DNA of 64,000 nt, taken from Phenylobacterium montanum. Its GTDB lineage: Bacteria; Pseudomonadota; Alphaproteobacteria; Caulobacterales; Caulobacteraceae. Position 1 is the stretch's first letter; each line of letters begins with the position of its first letter. Both the position numbers and the translations under genes were made by a program. Of this stretch, positions 26,672-36,047 are shown piece after piece. Location of the stretch: contig NZ_CP073078.1 in the NCBI RefSeq assembly GCF_018135625.1, positions 4,000,501 through 4,064,500 on the forward strand. Reading direction: 5' to 3'. The notes under the pieces are model-generated. The model had not been told where the DNA came from. It saw nothing but the letters and a program-made list of their open reading frames with translations, and ran no database searches.

Positions 26672-28720
26672 TTGCACAAGCATGGTCTCTGGGCAGGCCT
26701 GGCGTTCTGCGCCGCCGCCCTGGTCGCGCGCCCGGCCGCGTCGGCGGTGGAGCGCATCGAGGTCACCGAGCGCACGGCCTTCGCCCCGGGCGTTAGATTC
26801 GGCGCCGCGGGGCCTTACGAGAAGATCAAGGGCGTCGCCTGGTTCGCGCTGAACCCGGAGGATCCGCGCAACGCCGCCGTCGTCGACCTGAAGCTGGCGC
26901 CGCGCGACGCCAGGGGTCGGGTGGTGTTCTCCAGCCCGTTCATCCTGCTCCGGCCGGTCAAGGCCCTGCCGACCACCCTGATCTACGACGTCAACAACCG
27001 CGGCAACATCGCCATCCTCGGCCAGATCGACGGCCGGGGAGCGGCGAACAATGACCCCGCCACCGCCGCCGACGCCGGCGACGGATTTCTGATGCGGCAC
27101 GGCTTTTCCCTCTTGTTCTCGGCCTGGACCTGGGACGTGGCGCCCCCGCCGCCGGGTGTGAAACCGCTGGTGTTCGATCCTCCGGTCGCCAAAGGCGTCA
27201 CCGGGCCCGTGGAGAATGAGTTCACCGTTTCAGCCCCGACAGACGTCGCGACCTATGCCGGGATGCGCGGCCTGACCTATGAGCCGGCGACGCCGGACGA
27301 TCCGGCGGCGGTGCTGACGATGCGCGCGCGTCCCGATGATCCGCGTCGGCCCATCGACCGCGCCCTGTGGAAGTTCCTGCCGGCCGAGCAGGCGGGCGGC
27401 CCGGGCCGGGTGACCCTGCAGGGCGGCTTCAAGCCGGGTGTGATCTACGAGCTGACCTATCAGGCCAAGGACCCCAGGGTCACCGCCGCGGGCCTGGCCG
27501 GCATCCGCGACCTCCTGAGCTGGATGCGCGACCATCCTCTGGAGGGCGCGCCGCCGCCCCGGCGGATCCTAATCTTCGGCATCAGCCAGTCCGGCCGGCT
27601 GATCGGGCGCATGCTGCACGACGGACTGGATGTGGACGAGCAGGGCAAGCTGGCCTTCGACGGCGCCTATATGCAGGTGCCGGGCGCCGGCGGCTCGGCC
27701 GGGTTCAACAGCCGCTTCGTCCAGCCGACCCGCCATCCCTCGATGCTGGAGGAGCACGACTATCCCGCCGACGCCTTCCCCTTCACCTCCACGCCCGCGC
27801 GCGATCCCGTCAGCGGCCTGACCGCCTCGACCCTGGACAAGGCCCGCGACGCGCAAGGCCATCTGCCCAAGCTGTTCGTCGCCAATACCTCGACCGAGTT
27901 CTGGAACCGTGGCGCCTCGCTAGTGGCCACCACCCCGGATGGCGCGGCGGATGTTCCGCCAGCAGACGATGTGCGCCTCTACGCGTTCATGGGCGCCCAG
28001 CACTATGTCGGCCGCTCGCCCGCGCGGGCGCCTTACGTGAACTGCGTCTCCACCACCGACCACTATCTGGCCATGCGCGCCCTGATCCTGGACCTGGACC
28101 GCTGGGTCGGCGGCGAGGCTGCGCCGCCGACCAGCGCCTATCCGAGGCTGAGCGATGGGACCCTGACCACGGTCGAAGCCTATCGCACCACCTTCCCCAA
28201 GGGGATCGGGCTCTCGCCGCCGGAACAGAATCTGCGTGAGCCGCGGCTGGACTTCGGCTCCCGCTTCGCCGCCGAGGGCATAGCCGACAAGGTCCCGCCA
28301 ACCCATGGCCTGGCCTATGAAACGCGCGTCCCCGCGCCGGACGCGGACGGCAACGACCGCGGCGGCGTGCGGTTGGTCGAGCTGCAGGTTCCGCTCGGAA
28401 CCCATACCAGCTGGAACGAACGGGCGGCGGAAACCGGCTTTCCCTGGGCCACGGCGCGGTTCGACGGCAGCTTCCAGCCCTTCGCGCGCACTGAGGCCGA
28501 GCGCGCGGCGGCCGGCGACCCACGGCCCAGCCTTCAGACCCGCTATCCCACCCGCGCCGATCTTGAGGCCAAGCTCAGAGCCGCTGCGGCGCGCCAACTG
28601 GCGGCCGGCTTCCTGGCGCCCGAGGACGTGGAGCGGACCGTGGCCGAGAACCTCGGCCTCTACGACCGGATCCTGGCCCACGACCCGGCCGACAAGAGCT
28701 GCCGCTATCTGTTCCCATGA
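26672..28720 (+). CDS. Exported alpha/beta hydrolase-domain protein
   Basis: About 682 residues. TTG 26672 with GAGGGGAGG upstream is the best start and gives a signal peptide (LWAGLAFCAAALVARPAASA), so it is periplasmic or secreted. The nucleophile elbow is GISQSGRLIGRML (G-x-S-x-S-G), and FVANTSTEFWNRG and the GAQHYVG block look like the Asp/His regions of the alpha/beta hydrolase domain family PF20091. It probably cleaves esters or amides of an unknown substrate. The stop overlaps the metalloprotease ATG by 4 bp, the first link of the four-gene run ending in kynU. Confidence 0.85.
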   Translation: MHKHGLWAGLAFCAAALVARPAASAVERIEVTERTAFAPGVRFGAAGPYEKIKGVAWFALNPEDPRNAAVVDLKLAPRDARGRVVFSSPFILLRPVKALPTTLIYDVNNRGNIAILGQIDGRGAANNDPATAADAGDGFLMRHGFSLLFSAWTWDVAPPPPGVKPLVFDPPVAKGVTGPVENEFTVSAPTDVATYAGMRGLTYEPATPDDPAAVLTMRARPDDPRRPIDRALWKFLPAEQAGGPGRVTLQGGFKPGVIYELTYQAKDPRVTAAGLAGIRDLLSWMRDHPLEGAPPPRRILIFGISQSGRLIGRMLHDGLDVDEQGKLAFDGAYMQVPGAGGSAGFNSRFVQPTRHPSMLEEHDYPADAFPFTSTPARDPVSGLTASTLDKARDAQGHLPKLFVANTSTEFWNRGASLVATTPDGAADVPPADDVRLYAFMGAQHYVGRSPARAPYVNCVSTTDHYLAMRALILDLDRWVGGEAAPPTSAYPRLSDGTLTTVEAYRTTFPKGIGLSPPEQNLREPRLDFGSRFAAEGIADKVPPTHGLAYETRVPAPDADGNDRGGVRLVELQVPLGTHTSWNERAAETGFPWATARFDGSFQPFARTEAERAAAGDPRPSLQTRYPTRADLEAKLRAAAARQLAAGFLAPEDVERTVAENLGLYDRILAHDPADKSCRYLFP

Positions 28721-31254
28721 TCGTCCGCACCCGGAGTGAAGACTTGTCCAAAGACCTCAGCGGCGCTTGCGGGCGCCTCGCCTGGGCCGCCCTGGCGCTC
28801 GGCGTCCTGATCGCCCGCCCCTCCATGGCCGCCTCGATCTGCCCGGCGCCCAGCGGAACCACGATCGAAGCCGCGACCCAGGGCCTCGAGCGCAAGGAAG
28901 GCCTGTTCCCCGTCTATCTGGACCGCGAGTGCGGGCGGGTGCTGGCGGTGCTCAAGCCCTCGGGTGGCGACGGCACCTATGGCCGCTATCTCTACCAGGT
29001 CTATCTGCGCGCCGGCCTGGGCTCGACGCCTGTGGGCCTCGACCGCTCGATGCCGGTCGACACCCAGATCCTCGCCTTCCAGCGCGCCGGCGGGCGGATC
29101 GTCGTCAATGTCGAGAACAGCGGCTTTCGCGCTGACCACGGCTCGGCCGACGAAGCCCAGGCGGTGCGGGATTCCTTCGCCTCTTCCAGCATCTGGGCGG
29201 GCGATATCCTGGCCCTGGGCGAGAACGGCGCGGCCCTGGTCGATCTCTCCTCCTTCCTGGCCCGCGACGGCTTCGGCGCCATCGACGCGCTGAAGCAGGC
29301 CGGCCAGGGCGCCTTCCACACCGATGCCGCGCTCAGCTACCCCGATGTCGGCGAAAGCCAGGTGTTCCCTGAGAATGTCGAGCTGGAGGCGCACCAGACC
29401 CTGGTCGGCGACGAACCCGGCCCCGAGGTCACCGGAATCGTGCCAGCCCCGCACAACATCACCCTGATCGAGCACTATTCGCTGATCAGGCTGCCGGAGC
29501 CGGGCTATGTCCCGCGCCTCTCCGATCCGCGCACCGGGGCCATTGCGAGCCTGGTGGCCGACTACAGCATGCCTCTGGGCCAACCCCTGGTCGCCCGGCT
29601 GGCGCACCGGTTCCGGCTGGAGAAAGTCGATCCGACCGCCGCCCGCTCGCGGGTCAAGAAGCCGATCGTCTTCTATGTCGACCGCGCTGCACCCGAGCCG
29701 ATCCGCTCGGCCCTGGTCGAGGGGGCGTCCTGGTGGTCCAAGGCCTTCGAGGAGGCGGGGTTCATCGACGCCTTCCAGGTCAAGGTGCTGCCCGAGGGGA
29801 TCAGCCCGCTGGACGCCCGCTACAACGTGATCAACTGGGTGCATCGCCAGACCCGTGGCTGGTCGCTGGGCATGAACATCGTCGACCCGCGCACGGGCGA
29901 GATCGTCAAGGGTGCGGTGATCCTGGGCTCGCAGAGGGTGCGCCAGGATCGGCTGATCTTCGAGGGCCTCGTGGGCGCGGACAAGACCGGCAGCGGCGCC
30001 CAGGACGATCCGATCCGCGTCTCGCTGATGCGCCTGCGCCAGCTGTCGGTGCACGAGACCGGCCACGCCCTGGGGCTGGAGCACAATTTCGCCGCCTCGA
30101 ACTTCGGCGACCGGGAGTCGGTGATGGACTACCCCTCGCCGCGGGTGAAGATCGCCGGCGACAGCCTCGACTTCAGCGACGCGTATCGCGTCGGTATCGG
30201 CGCCTGGGACCGCTTCGCCATCCGCTGGCTCTATGACGAGGCCGCGCCGGGCGCGAACCAGGACGCCGAACTCGCCGCCATCGTTAGGGACGGCTACGCG
30301 CACGGCCTGAAGTTCGTCTCTGATCCCGACGCACGCCCGACCGCCTCGGCCAATCCGGCCGGCGCGCTCTGGGATGACGGGCCGGACTCGGTGGCCGAGC
30401 TGTCCCACGTGCTGGCGGTGCGCAGGATCGCCCTGGATCGCTTCGGCTTGAAGAACCTGCCGGCGGGCCAGCCGGTGGCGGACCTCAAGCGGATCATCGT
30501 GCCGATCTATCTGTTCCACCGCTACCAGGTCGACGCGGTGGCCAAGAAGGTCGGCGGGGTCGATTTCAACTATCCGGTCCAGGGCGATACGGGGCCGGTC
30601 TCGACCGTTGTTCCGGGTTCGGAGCAGAGGCGGGCGCTGGCGGCGCTGTTGGCCACCGTCGACCCGCAGGTGCTGGATCTGCCGGCGCCGCTGATCAACC
30701 TGCTCTCGGCCGGCGAGCCGATCGACCGCGACAAGGCCTTCGATGTCGAGGTGTTCGGCTCGTCGCAGACGCCGGTGTTCGACCTGGCCACGGCCGCCGA
30801 AGCCGCCGCAGATATCACCTGGGGCGACCTGCTCAATCCGTCGCGGCTGAACCGCGTCGCCGACCAGGGCGGCCGCGATCCCGGCCAGCTCGGCCTGGCG
30901 GAGTTGCTCGGCCAGTCGATCACAGCCGCTTTCCCTGGGGCGCCGGACAGCGGCTCGCGCGCGGTGATCCGCCGCCGCGTCCAGGCCCGGCTGGTCGCGC
31001 GCTTGGCCATCGACCTGCAGGACAAGACCCTCTCGCCCACCGCCGCGGCCGAGATCCGCGCCGCCCTGACCGACCTCGGCCACCGGCTGGAAGGCGGCAA
31101 AAGCGCCGACGCTCGCTGGTTCGCCGCCATGCTGCTGGACCCGGCCCCGGCGCGGCTGAAGGCCCTCGCCGAGGCGGATATGGCGCGCAAGGTCGAGCCT
31201 CCGCCCGGCATGCCGATCGGCGAGGACGACTGGTTCGCCGGGCCTGGCCAATAG
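28717..31254 (+). CDS. Exported zinc metalloprotease (DUF5117/DUF4953-like, metzincin)
   Basis: About 845 residues. A signal-peptide-like N-terminus (LAWAALALGVLIARPSMAAS) is followed by a long beta-rich domain. The protease core has H446-E-T-G-H450-A-L-G-L-E-H456, the metzincin consensus HExxHxxGxxH, and a Met-turn SVMDYPSP about 25 residues later. The N-terminal half resembles DUF5117. It should degrade peptides or proteins in the periplasm or outside the cell. It begins with a 4-bp overlap with the hydrolase and is followed by an exported peptidase. Confidence 0.88.
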   Translation: MIVRTRSEDLSKDLSGACGRLAWAALALGVLIARPSMAASICPAPSGTTIEAATQGLERKEGLFPVYLDRECGRVLAVLKPSGGDGTYGRYLYQVYLRAGLGSTPVGLDRSMPVDTQILAFQRAGGRIVVNVENSGFRADHGSADEAQAVRDSFASSSIWAGDILALGENGAALVDLSSFLARDGFGAIDALKQAGQGAFHTDAALSYPDVGESQVFPENVELEAHQTLVGDEPGPEVTGIVPAPHNITLIEHYSLIRLPEPGYVPRLSDPRTGAIASLVADYSMPLGQPLVARLAHRFRLEKVDPTAARSRVKKPIVFYVDRAAPEPIRSALVEGASWWSKAFEEAGFIDAFQVKVLPEGISPLDARYNVINWVHRQTRGWSLGMNIVDPRTGEIVKGAVILGSQRVRQDRLIFEGLVGADKTGSGAQDDPIRVSLMRLRQLSVHETGHALGLEHNFAASNFGDRESVMDYPSPRVKIAGDSLDFSDAYRVGIGAWDRFAIRWLYDEAAPGANQDAELAAIVRDGYAHGLKFVSDPDARPTASANPAGALWDDGPDSVAELSHVLAVRRIALDRFGLKNLPAGQPVADLKRIIVPIYLFHRYQVDAVAKKVGGVDFNYPVQGDTGPVSTVVPGSEQRRALAALLATVDPQVLDLPAPLINLLSAGEPIDRDKAFDVEVFGSSQTPVFDLATAAEAAADITWGDLLNPSRLNRVADQGGRDPGQLGLAELLGQSITAAFPGAPDSGSRAVIRRRVQARLVARLAIDLQDKTLSPTAAAEIRAALTDLGHRLEGGKSADARWFAAMLLDPAPARLKALAEADMARKVEPPPGMPIGEDDWFAGPGQ

Positions 31255-31298
31255 ATTTTCAAAGACGCCGCAAGGCGCTGTTCGCGAGGAGTTGTTTG

Positions 31299-32729
31299 AT
31301 GCGATCCATGCTGCTGTTGGCGGGTCTGGCCCTGGGCGCCCTGCCTGGTCTCGCCCACGCCCAGTCGGCCCCAACGCCGACGCTGAGGCCTGACCAGGTC
31401 GCCTTCCACGACCTCTACAAGGAGCTGGTGGAAACCAACACTGAGCTTTCCGACGGCAGCTGCACCCTGGCGGCGGAGCGTATGGCCGCGCGTCTGAAGG
31501 CGGCCGGCTATGCCGACGCCGACATCCACCTGTTCCAGGCCGAGGGGCATCCCAAGGAAGGCGGCCTCGTGGCCGTGCTGCACGGGACCGACGCCAAGGT
31601 GAAACCCATGCTGCTGCTGGCCCACATCGACGTGGTGGAGGCCAAGCGGGCGGACTGGGTGCGCGATCCCTTCACCCTGGTGGAGGAGAACGGCTACTAC
31701 TACGGGCGCGGCGCCAGCGACGACAAGGCCGAGGCCTCGGTCTGGGTCGACACCCTGGTCCGCCTCAAGACCAGCAGCTTCAAGCCCCGCCGCGACATCA
31801 AGATGGCCCTGACCTGCGGCGAGGAGACCTCGGGCGCGTTCAACGGCGCCGAATACCTCTCAAAGCACGAGCGCGGCCTGATCGACGCGGCCTTCGCCCT
31901 GAATGAGGGCGCCGGCGGGCGGCTGGACGCCGGCGGCAAGCCGATCGCGCTCAATATCGAGGCCGGCGAGAAGTTCCCCCAGGACTATCAGCTGGAGGTG
32001 ACCAATCCCGGCGGCCATTCCTCCAGGCCGTCCAAGAACAACGCCATCTATCACCTGGCCGCGGCCCTGACCAAGATCAGCCAGTACGAGTTCCCGCTGG
32101 AGTTCACCGACGCTTCCAAGGCCTATTTCACCCGCATGGCCCCCCTGGTCGGTGGCGAGATGGGCCAGGCCATGGCCGCCCTGGTCAAGGACCCCGCCGA
32201 CGCCAAGGCCGCCGAGACGGTGGAGAGCGACCCTGGCTATAACGGCATGTTGCACACCACCTGCGTCGCCACCATGATTGACGGCGGCCACGCGACCAAC
32301 GCCCTGCCCCAGCGCGCCCGGGCCAACATCAACTGCCGCATCTTCCCCGGGACGAGCGCCCAGGCCGTCGGTGACGTGCTGACCAAGATCGTCGCCGATC
32401 CCGAGGTCAAGGTCACCCTGAAGGGCGCCCGCAGCGAGGTGACCAAGGCCCCGCCGCCCCTGACGCCCGCGATCATGCAGCCGATCGAGAGCGTGGCGGC
32501 CAAGATCTGGCCGGGAACCCCGATCATCCCCGTGCTGACCGCCGGCGCCACCGACGGCGCCTTCATGAGCCCGGTGGGCATCCCGACCTATGGCGTGACC
32601 GGCATGTTCGGTGATCCGGACGGCAACGGCGTGCATGGCCTGAACGAGCGCATCCGCATGACCTCGCTCTATAATGGCCGCGACTTCCTCTATGAGGTGG
32701 TCAAGCTCTACGCCATGCAGAAGCAGTAG
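31299..32729 (+). CDS. Exported M20-family metallopeptidase
   Basis: About 476 residues. Signal peptide LLLAGLALGALPGLAHAQS. M20/M25 zinc aminoacylase/dipeptidase features: LLLAHIDVVEA (His, Asp), YGRGASDDKAEASV (bridging Asp), LTCGEETSGAFNG (catalytic Glu pair), VTNPGGHSSRPSKNNA in the dimer domain, and NGVHGLNERI (last His). ATG 31299 has GAGGAG at 7 bases. It is likely to trim peptides released by the preceding protease; the kynureninase follows after 24 bp. Confidence 0.93.
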   Translation: MRSMLLLAGLALGALPGLAHAQSAPTPTLRPDQVAFHDLYKELVETNTELSDGSCTLAAERMAARLKAAGYADADIHLFQAEGHPKEGGLVAVLHGTDAKVKPMLLLAHIDVVEAKRADWVRDPFTLVEENGYYYGRGASDDKAEASVWVDTLVRLKTSSFKPRRDIKMALTCGEETSGAFNGAEYLSKHERGLIDAAFALNEGAGGRLDAGGKPIALNIEAGEKFPQDYQLEVTNPGGHSSRPSKNNAIYHLAAALTKISQYEFPLEFTDASKAYFTRMAPLVGGEMGQAMAALVKDPADAKAAETVESDPGYNGMLHTTCVATMIDGGHATNALPQRARANINCRIFPGTSAQAVGDVLTKIVADPEVKVTLKGARSEVTKAPPPLTPAIMQPIESVAAKIWPGTPIIPVLTAGATDGAFMSPVGIPTYGVTGMFGDPDGNGVHGLNERIRMTSLYNGRDFLYEVVKLYAMQKQ

Positions 32730-32753
32730 AGACAGCAGAGGAGGGCGGCCGTC

Positions 32754-33986
32754 ATGACCACACGTGAAGACTGCGCCGCCCTTGACGCCAGGGACCCCCT
32801 GGCCGGCCGCCGCGCCCTGTTCGACCTGCCGGCGGGGGTCATCTATCTGGACGGCAATTCCCTGGGCGCCCTGCCGCATGCGGCCAAGGCGCGCCTAAGG
32901 GAGGCCGCCGAGCAGGAGTGGGGCCAGGGGCTGATCCGCAGCTGGAACAGCGCCGACTGGATCAACCTGCCGGCCCGGGTAGGGGCGAAGATCGCCGCCC
33001 TGATCGGCGCCGAGGCGGACGAGGTGACTGCCGCCGACTCCACCTCGATCAACGTGTTCAAGCTGGTGGCCGGGGCCCTGGCGATGCGCCCCGAGCGTCG
33101 CGTGATCGTCACCGAGCCGGGCAATTTCCCCACCGACCTCTACATGCTGCAGGGCCTCGCAGCCTTTCTGCCAGGGGTCGAGCTTCGGGTCGTGGAGCCG
33201 GGGGCGATCCTGGCCGCCCTGGACGAGAGCGTCGCCGCCCTGCTGCTGACCCAGACCCACTATCGCTCAGGCCGGCTGCACGACATGGCCGGCCTGACCG
33301 CCAAGGCCCATGCGGCCGGGGCCCTGGCGATCTGGGACCTCAGCCACAGCGCCGGGGCCATCGAGGTCGACCTGAACGGGGCCAAGGCCGATCTCGCGGT
33401 CGGCTGCGGCTACAAGTACCTGAACGGCGGGCCGGGCGCCCCGGCCTTCGCCTTCATCGCCCGCCGGCATCAGGCGGCGTTCCGCTCGCCCCTAACCGGT
33501 TGGATGGGCCATGCCGCGCCCTTCGAGTTTTCCGATGCCTTCGCCCCGGCCAACGGGATCAAGCGCGCGCTGTGTGGCACCCCGCCGGTGCTGGGTTTAT
33601 CCGCGCTGGAGGGAGCTCTGACCGCCTTCGACGGCGTCACCATGGCCGAGGTCCGGGCTAAATCAGTGGCCCTGGGCGAGCTCTTCATCGCCCTGATGGA
33701 TGCGCGTTGCGCCGGCCTGGGCTTTTCCCTGGTCAGCCCGCGCAATCCGGCCGAGCGCGGCAGCCAGCTCAGCTGGACCCATCCGGAAGGCTACGCCATC
33801 GTCCAGGCCCTGATCGCCCGCGGGGTGATCCCCGACTATCGCGCGCCGCAAGTGCTGCGCTTCGGCCTGACCCCGCTCTATGTGCGCTTCCTCGACATCT
33901 GGGACGCGGTCGAGCACCTGGTGCAGGTGATGCAGCGTGAGGAATGGCGCGAAGAGCGCTTCAAACAGGTCGCCGCGGTCACCTGA
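32754..33986 (+). CDS. kynU: Kynureninase
   Basis: About 410 residues, PLP enzyme cleaving L-kynurenine to anthranilate and alanine. VIYLDGNSLGALP near the N-terminus, AADSTSINVFKL, LAIWDLSHSAGAIEVDL and the PLP lysine in GCGYKYLNGGPGAPAF are characteristic. GAGGGCGGCC precedes the ATG. Tryptophan dioxygenase and kynurenine formamidase are not in the window, so kynurenine may come from elsewhere in the cell, or be imported. The link with three upstream exported hydrolases suggests peptide or amino acid salvage. Confidence 0.95.
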   Translation: MTTREDCAALDARDPLAGRRALFDLPAGVIYLDGNSLGALPHAAKARLREAAEQEWGQGLIRSWNSADWINLPARVGAKIAALIGAEADEVTAADSTSINVFKLVAGALAMRPERRVIVTEPGNFPTDLYMLQGLAAFLPGVELRVVEPGAILAALDESVAALLLTQTHYRSGRLHDMAGLTAKAHAAGALAIWDLSHSAGAIEVDLNGAKADLAVGCGYKYLNGGPGAPAFAFIARRHQAAFRSPLTGWMGHAAPFEFSDAFAPANGIKRALCGTPPVLGLSALEGALTAFDGVTMAEVRAKSVALGELFIALMDARCAGLGFSLVSPRNPAERGSQLSWTHPEGYAIVQALIARGVIPDYRAPQVLRFGLTPLYVRFLDIWDAVEHLVQVMQREEWREERFKQVAAVT

Positions 33987-34102
33987 TCAGCCCGCCAGCT
34001 TGACAACTTGTCGCAGGCTGAGCGCCCGGCGTCGGCGATTTTCTCATCGTTAATGGCTGCTGAGGACAATGCTCCGACCGAGGGTAGGAGCTCGTACCGA
34101 GA

Positions 34103-35482
34103 TTGGCTTTGCTGAAGGGGCTGCGCTGGCGCTCTAGCCGCACCGTCGCCGCCGCCGCCGTCCTTGCGGCCGCGGGCTTCGGCGCGGCGTGCGCGCATTG
34201 GCTTCCGGTCGCCGAAGGTCTCGGCGCAGCGGCCGCCGGCCTTGCCCTGTTCGCCGCCGGCCGCCATTTCGCCCTCTCGCCCATGCGCCGGCTGTCGCGC
34301 TTCGCCCAATCCGAGCAGACCGCGCCTCAGCCCCTGGACCTTATGGGTCGCGCCGACGACGTCGGCGAGCTGGCCCGCACCATCGACGAGCTGCGCCAGG
34401 CCGCCCACGGCGGCCTCAGCCTGAACAGCGCCCACGAGCACGAGATCAAGTGCTATCAGGCCGAACTGGAATCCCGCTCCATTGAGGCCGAACGCTCCGG
34501 CCAGGAGCGCGACATGATCATCGGCTGCTTGGGCGACGCCCTGGAGCGGCTGGCGATCGGCGACCTTTCCATCCGCCTGCACGCCCATTTCCCGGACCGG
34601 GTCGACCAGGTGCGGGTGGACTTCAACGCCTCGATGGAGGCGCTGGGCCGGGTGATGGACTCCATCCTCGAGGCCACCAAGGCGGTGGGCGAGGGCGCCA
34701 TGGAGCTGTCCCGCGCCGCCGAGCAGCTGGCTTCCCGCACTGACCAGCAGGCGGTGTCGGTCCGCCATTCCGCCGGCTCGCTGGCCGAGCTGCAGGACGA
34801 GGTCGGCCGCACCCGCGGCAGCGCCGTCGAGGTCCTGGAGGTCGCAGACCTGGCCAAGGCGGCCGTGGAACGCTCCAGCGCCGTGATGCGCCTCGCCAGC
34901 GAGACCATGGTGCGCATCGAGGCCAGCTCCAGCCACATCAGCCGCATCAGCGAAGTCATCAACGACATCGCCTTCCAGACCAACATGCTGGCCCTGAACG
35001 CCGGGGTCGAGGCGGCGCGGGCCGGCGAGTCCGGCAAGGGCTTCGCCGTGGTGGCGCAGGAGGTGCGGGCGCTCGCCCAGCGCACCGCCGCCGCCGCGCG
35101 CGAGATCAGCGACCTGGCCACCACCGCCAATGACGAGGTCGCCAATGGCGGCGCCCACGTGCATGGCGCCGGCGAGCTGCTGGACGACGTGGTCCAGCGC
35201 GTCGGCCACGTCAGCGAGCTGGTGGCCGGCATCGCCCAGTCCTCGGGCGCCCAGGCCCAGTCCATCGCCGCCATCCACCAGGCGGTGCGCCAGATCGACG
35301 AGATCACCCAGAACAACGCCAGCATGGTCGCTGAGGCCAACGCCGCCAGCCAGGCCCTGGCCAGCGAAGCCGGCGGGCTGACCGCCTCCATCGCCCGCTT
35401 CAAGGGCGAGGCCGCCGGTCCTGTTTCGGAGTGGGAAGCGGCGCTGGAAGAGGCTGTCGAAGAGCAGCGCTGGAGCGCTTGA
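34103..35482 (+). CDS. Methyl-accepting chemotaxis protein without periplasmic sensor domain
   Basis: About 459 residues. TTG start, with GGTAGGAG upstream at longer than usual spacing. Two hydrophobic segments (residues about 13-33 and 36-54) are separated by only a few residues, so there is essentially no periplasmic ligand domain. A HAMP-like segment follows, then a long coiled-coil signalling region whose hairpin tip has [19 protein letters not shown] and [15 protein letters not shown]. No C-terminal CheR-binding pentapeptide is present. It may sense membrane state, a cytosolic cue, or signal through partner receptors. GACAA-C-TTGTC, with a TTGACA box, lies at 33999-34012 upstream. Confidence 0.88.
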   Translation: MALLKGLRWRSSRTVAAAAVLAAAGFGAACAHWLPVAEGLGAAAAGLALFAAGRHFALSPMRRLSRFAQSEQTAPQPLDLMGRADDVGELARTIDELRQAAHGGLSLNSAHEHEIKCYQAELESRSIEAERSGQERDMIIGCLGDALERLAIGDLSIRLHAHFPDRVDQVRVDFNASMEALGRVMDSILEATKAVGEGAMELSRAAEQLASRTDQQAVSVRHSAGSLAELQDEVGRTRGSAVEVLEVADLAKAAVERSSAVMRLASETMVRIEASSSHISRISEVINDIAFQTNMLALNAGVEAARAGESGKGFAVVAQEVRALAQRTAAAAREISDLATTANDEVANGGAHVHGAGELLDDVVQRVGHVSELVAGIAQSSGAQAQSIAAIHQAVRQIDEITQNNASMVAEANAASQALASEAGGLTASIARFKGEAAGPVSEWEAALEEAVEEQRWSA

Positions 35483-35489
35483 GGGGCGG

Positions 35490-36041
35490 TTAACGCATCT
35501 CCGCCAATATCTCCACCAGCCGCCGCCGCGCCGCCGCCTCGTCCAGGCCCATGTCGGCCAGCTCCCCCTCGGCCAGGGCGTCGCTGAGGCGTTCCAGTTC
35601 GAGCAGCCGCACAGCGATCTCCTCGCGGGTCAGTCCGGACCCGGAATGGCGGTGCAGGCGCTCGACCTGGCGCAGGCGGCTCTGGGCGCGGGCCTGGCGC
35701 ACCTCGGGGTCTTCCAGAGACAGGCGGCGCAGGCTGCGGCGGAAATGGAGGTAGTCGCGGTGATGTTTCACCGCCGCCTCGACGATCGCCGCCTCGCCGG
35801 CGCCCTGGCGCACGAGTTCGCCGATGAAGCGGCGTTCCTCGTCCTCCCACAGGCGATAGACGGCGACGAAGACCTCGGTCTTGTCCTTGAACCAGCGATA
35901 GAAGGTCTGGGGCGCAAAGCCAGCCCGGCGGGCGATCTTGTTGCTGTCGGTGCCCTGGAAGCCGCGCTCGCGGAATTCCGCAGCGGCGGCTTCGGTCAAG
36001 AGGTCCTTGGTGGTGGGGGCGGGTGAATCCATCCCCGCCAT
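35490..36041 (-). CDS. TetR-family transcriptional regulator
   Basis: About 183 residues. The N-terminal helix-turn-helix includes AAAAEFRERGFQGTDSNKIA and RRAGFAPQTFYRWFKDKTEVF, a TetR signature. The C-terminal ligand domain is divergent with basic Arg-rich helices. It starts 6 bp downstream of the HddA-like kinase gene on the same strand, so it may be co-transcribed with the sugar operon and regulate it, or act on its own. It converges with the chemoreceptor gene, leaving a gap of 7 bp. Confidence 0.9.
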   Translation of the reverse strand: MAGMDSPAPTTKDLLTEAAAAEFRERGFQGTDSNKIARRAGFAPQTFYRWFKDKTEVFVAVYRLWEDEERRFIGELVRQGAGEAAIVEAAVKHHRDYLHFRRSLRRLSLEDPEVRQARAQSRLRQVERLHRHSGSGLTREEIAVRLLELERLSDALAEGELADMGLDEAAARRRLVEILAEMR

Positions 36042-36047
36042 TCGGCC

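Noticed and set aside
28705-31374. Minus-strand frame of nearly 890 residues opposite the metalloprotease
   Set aside because: Shadow of a real gene with a clear HExxHxxGxxH motif; composition is that of an antisense frame.
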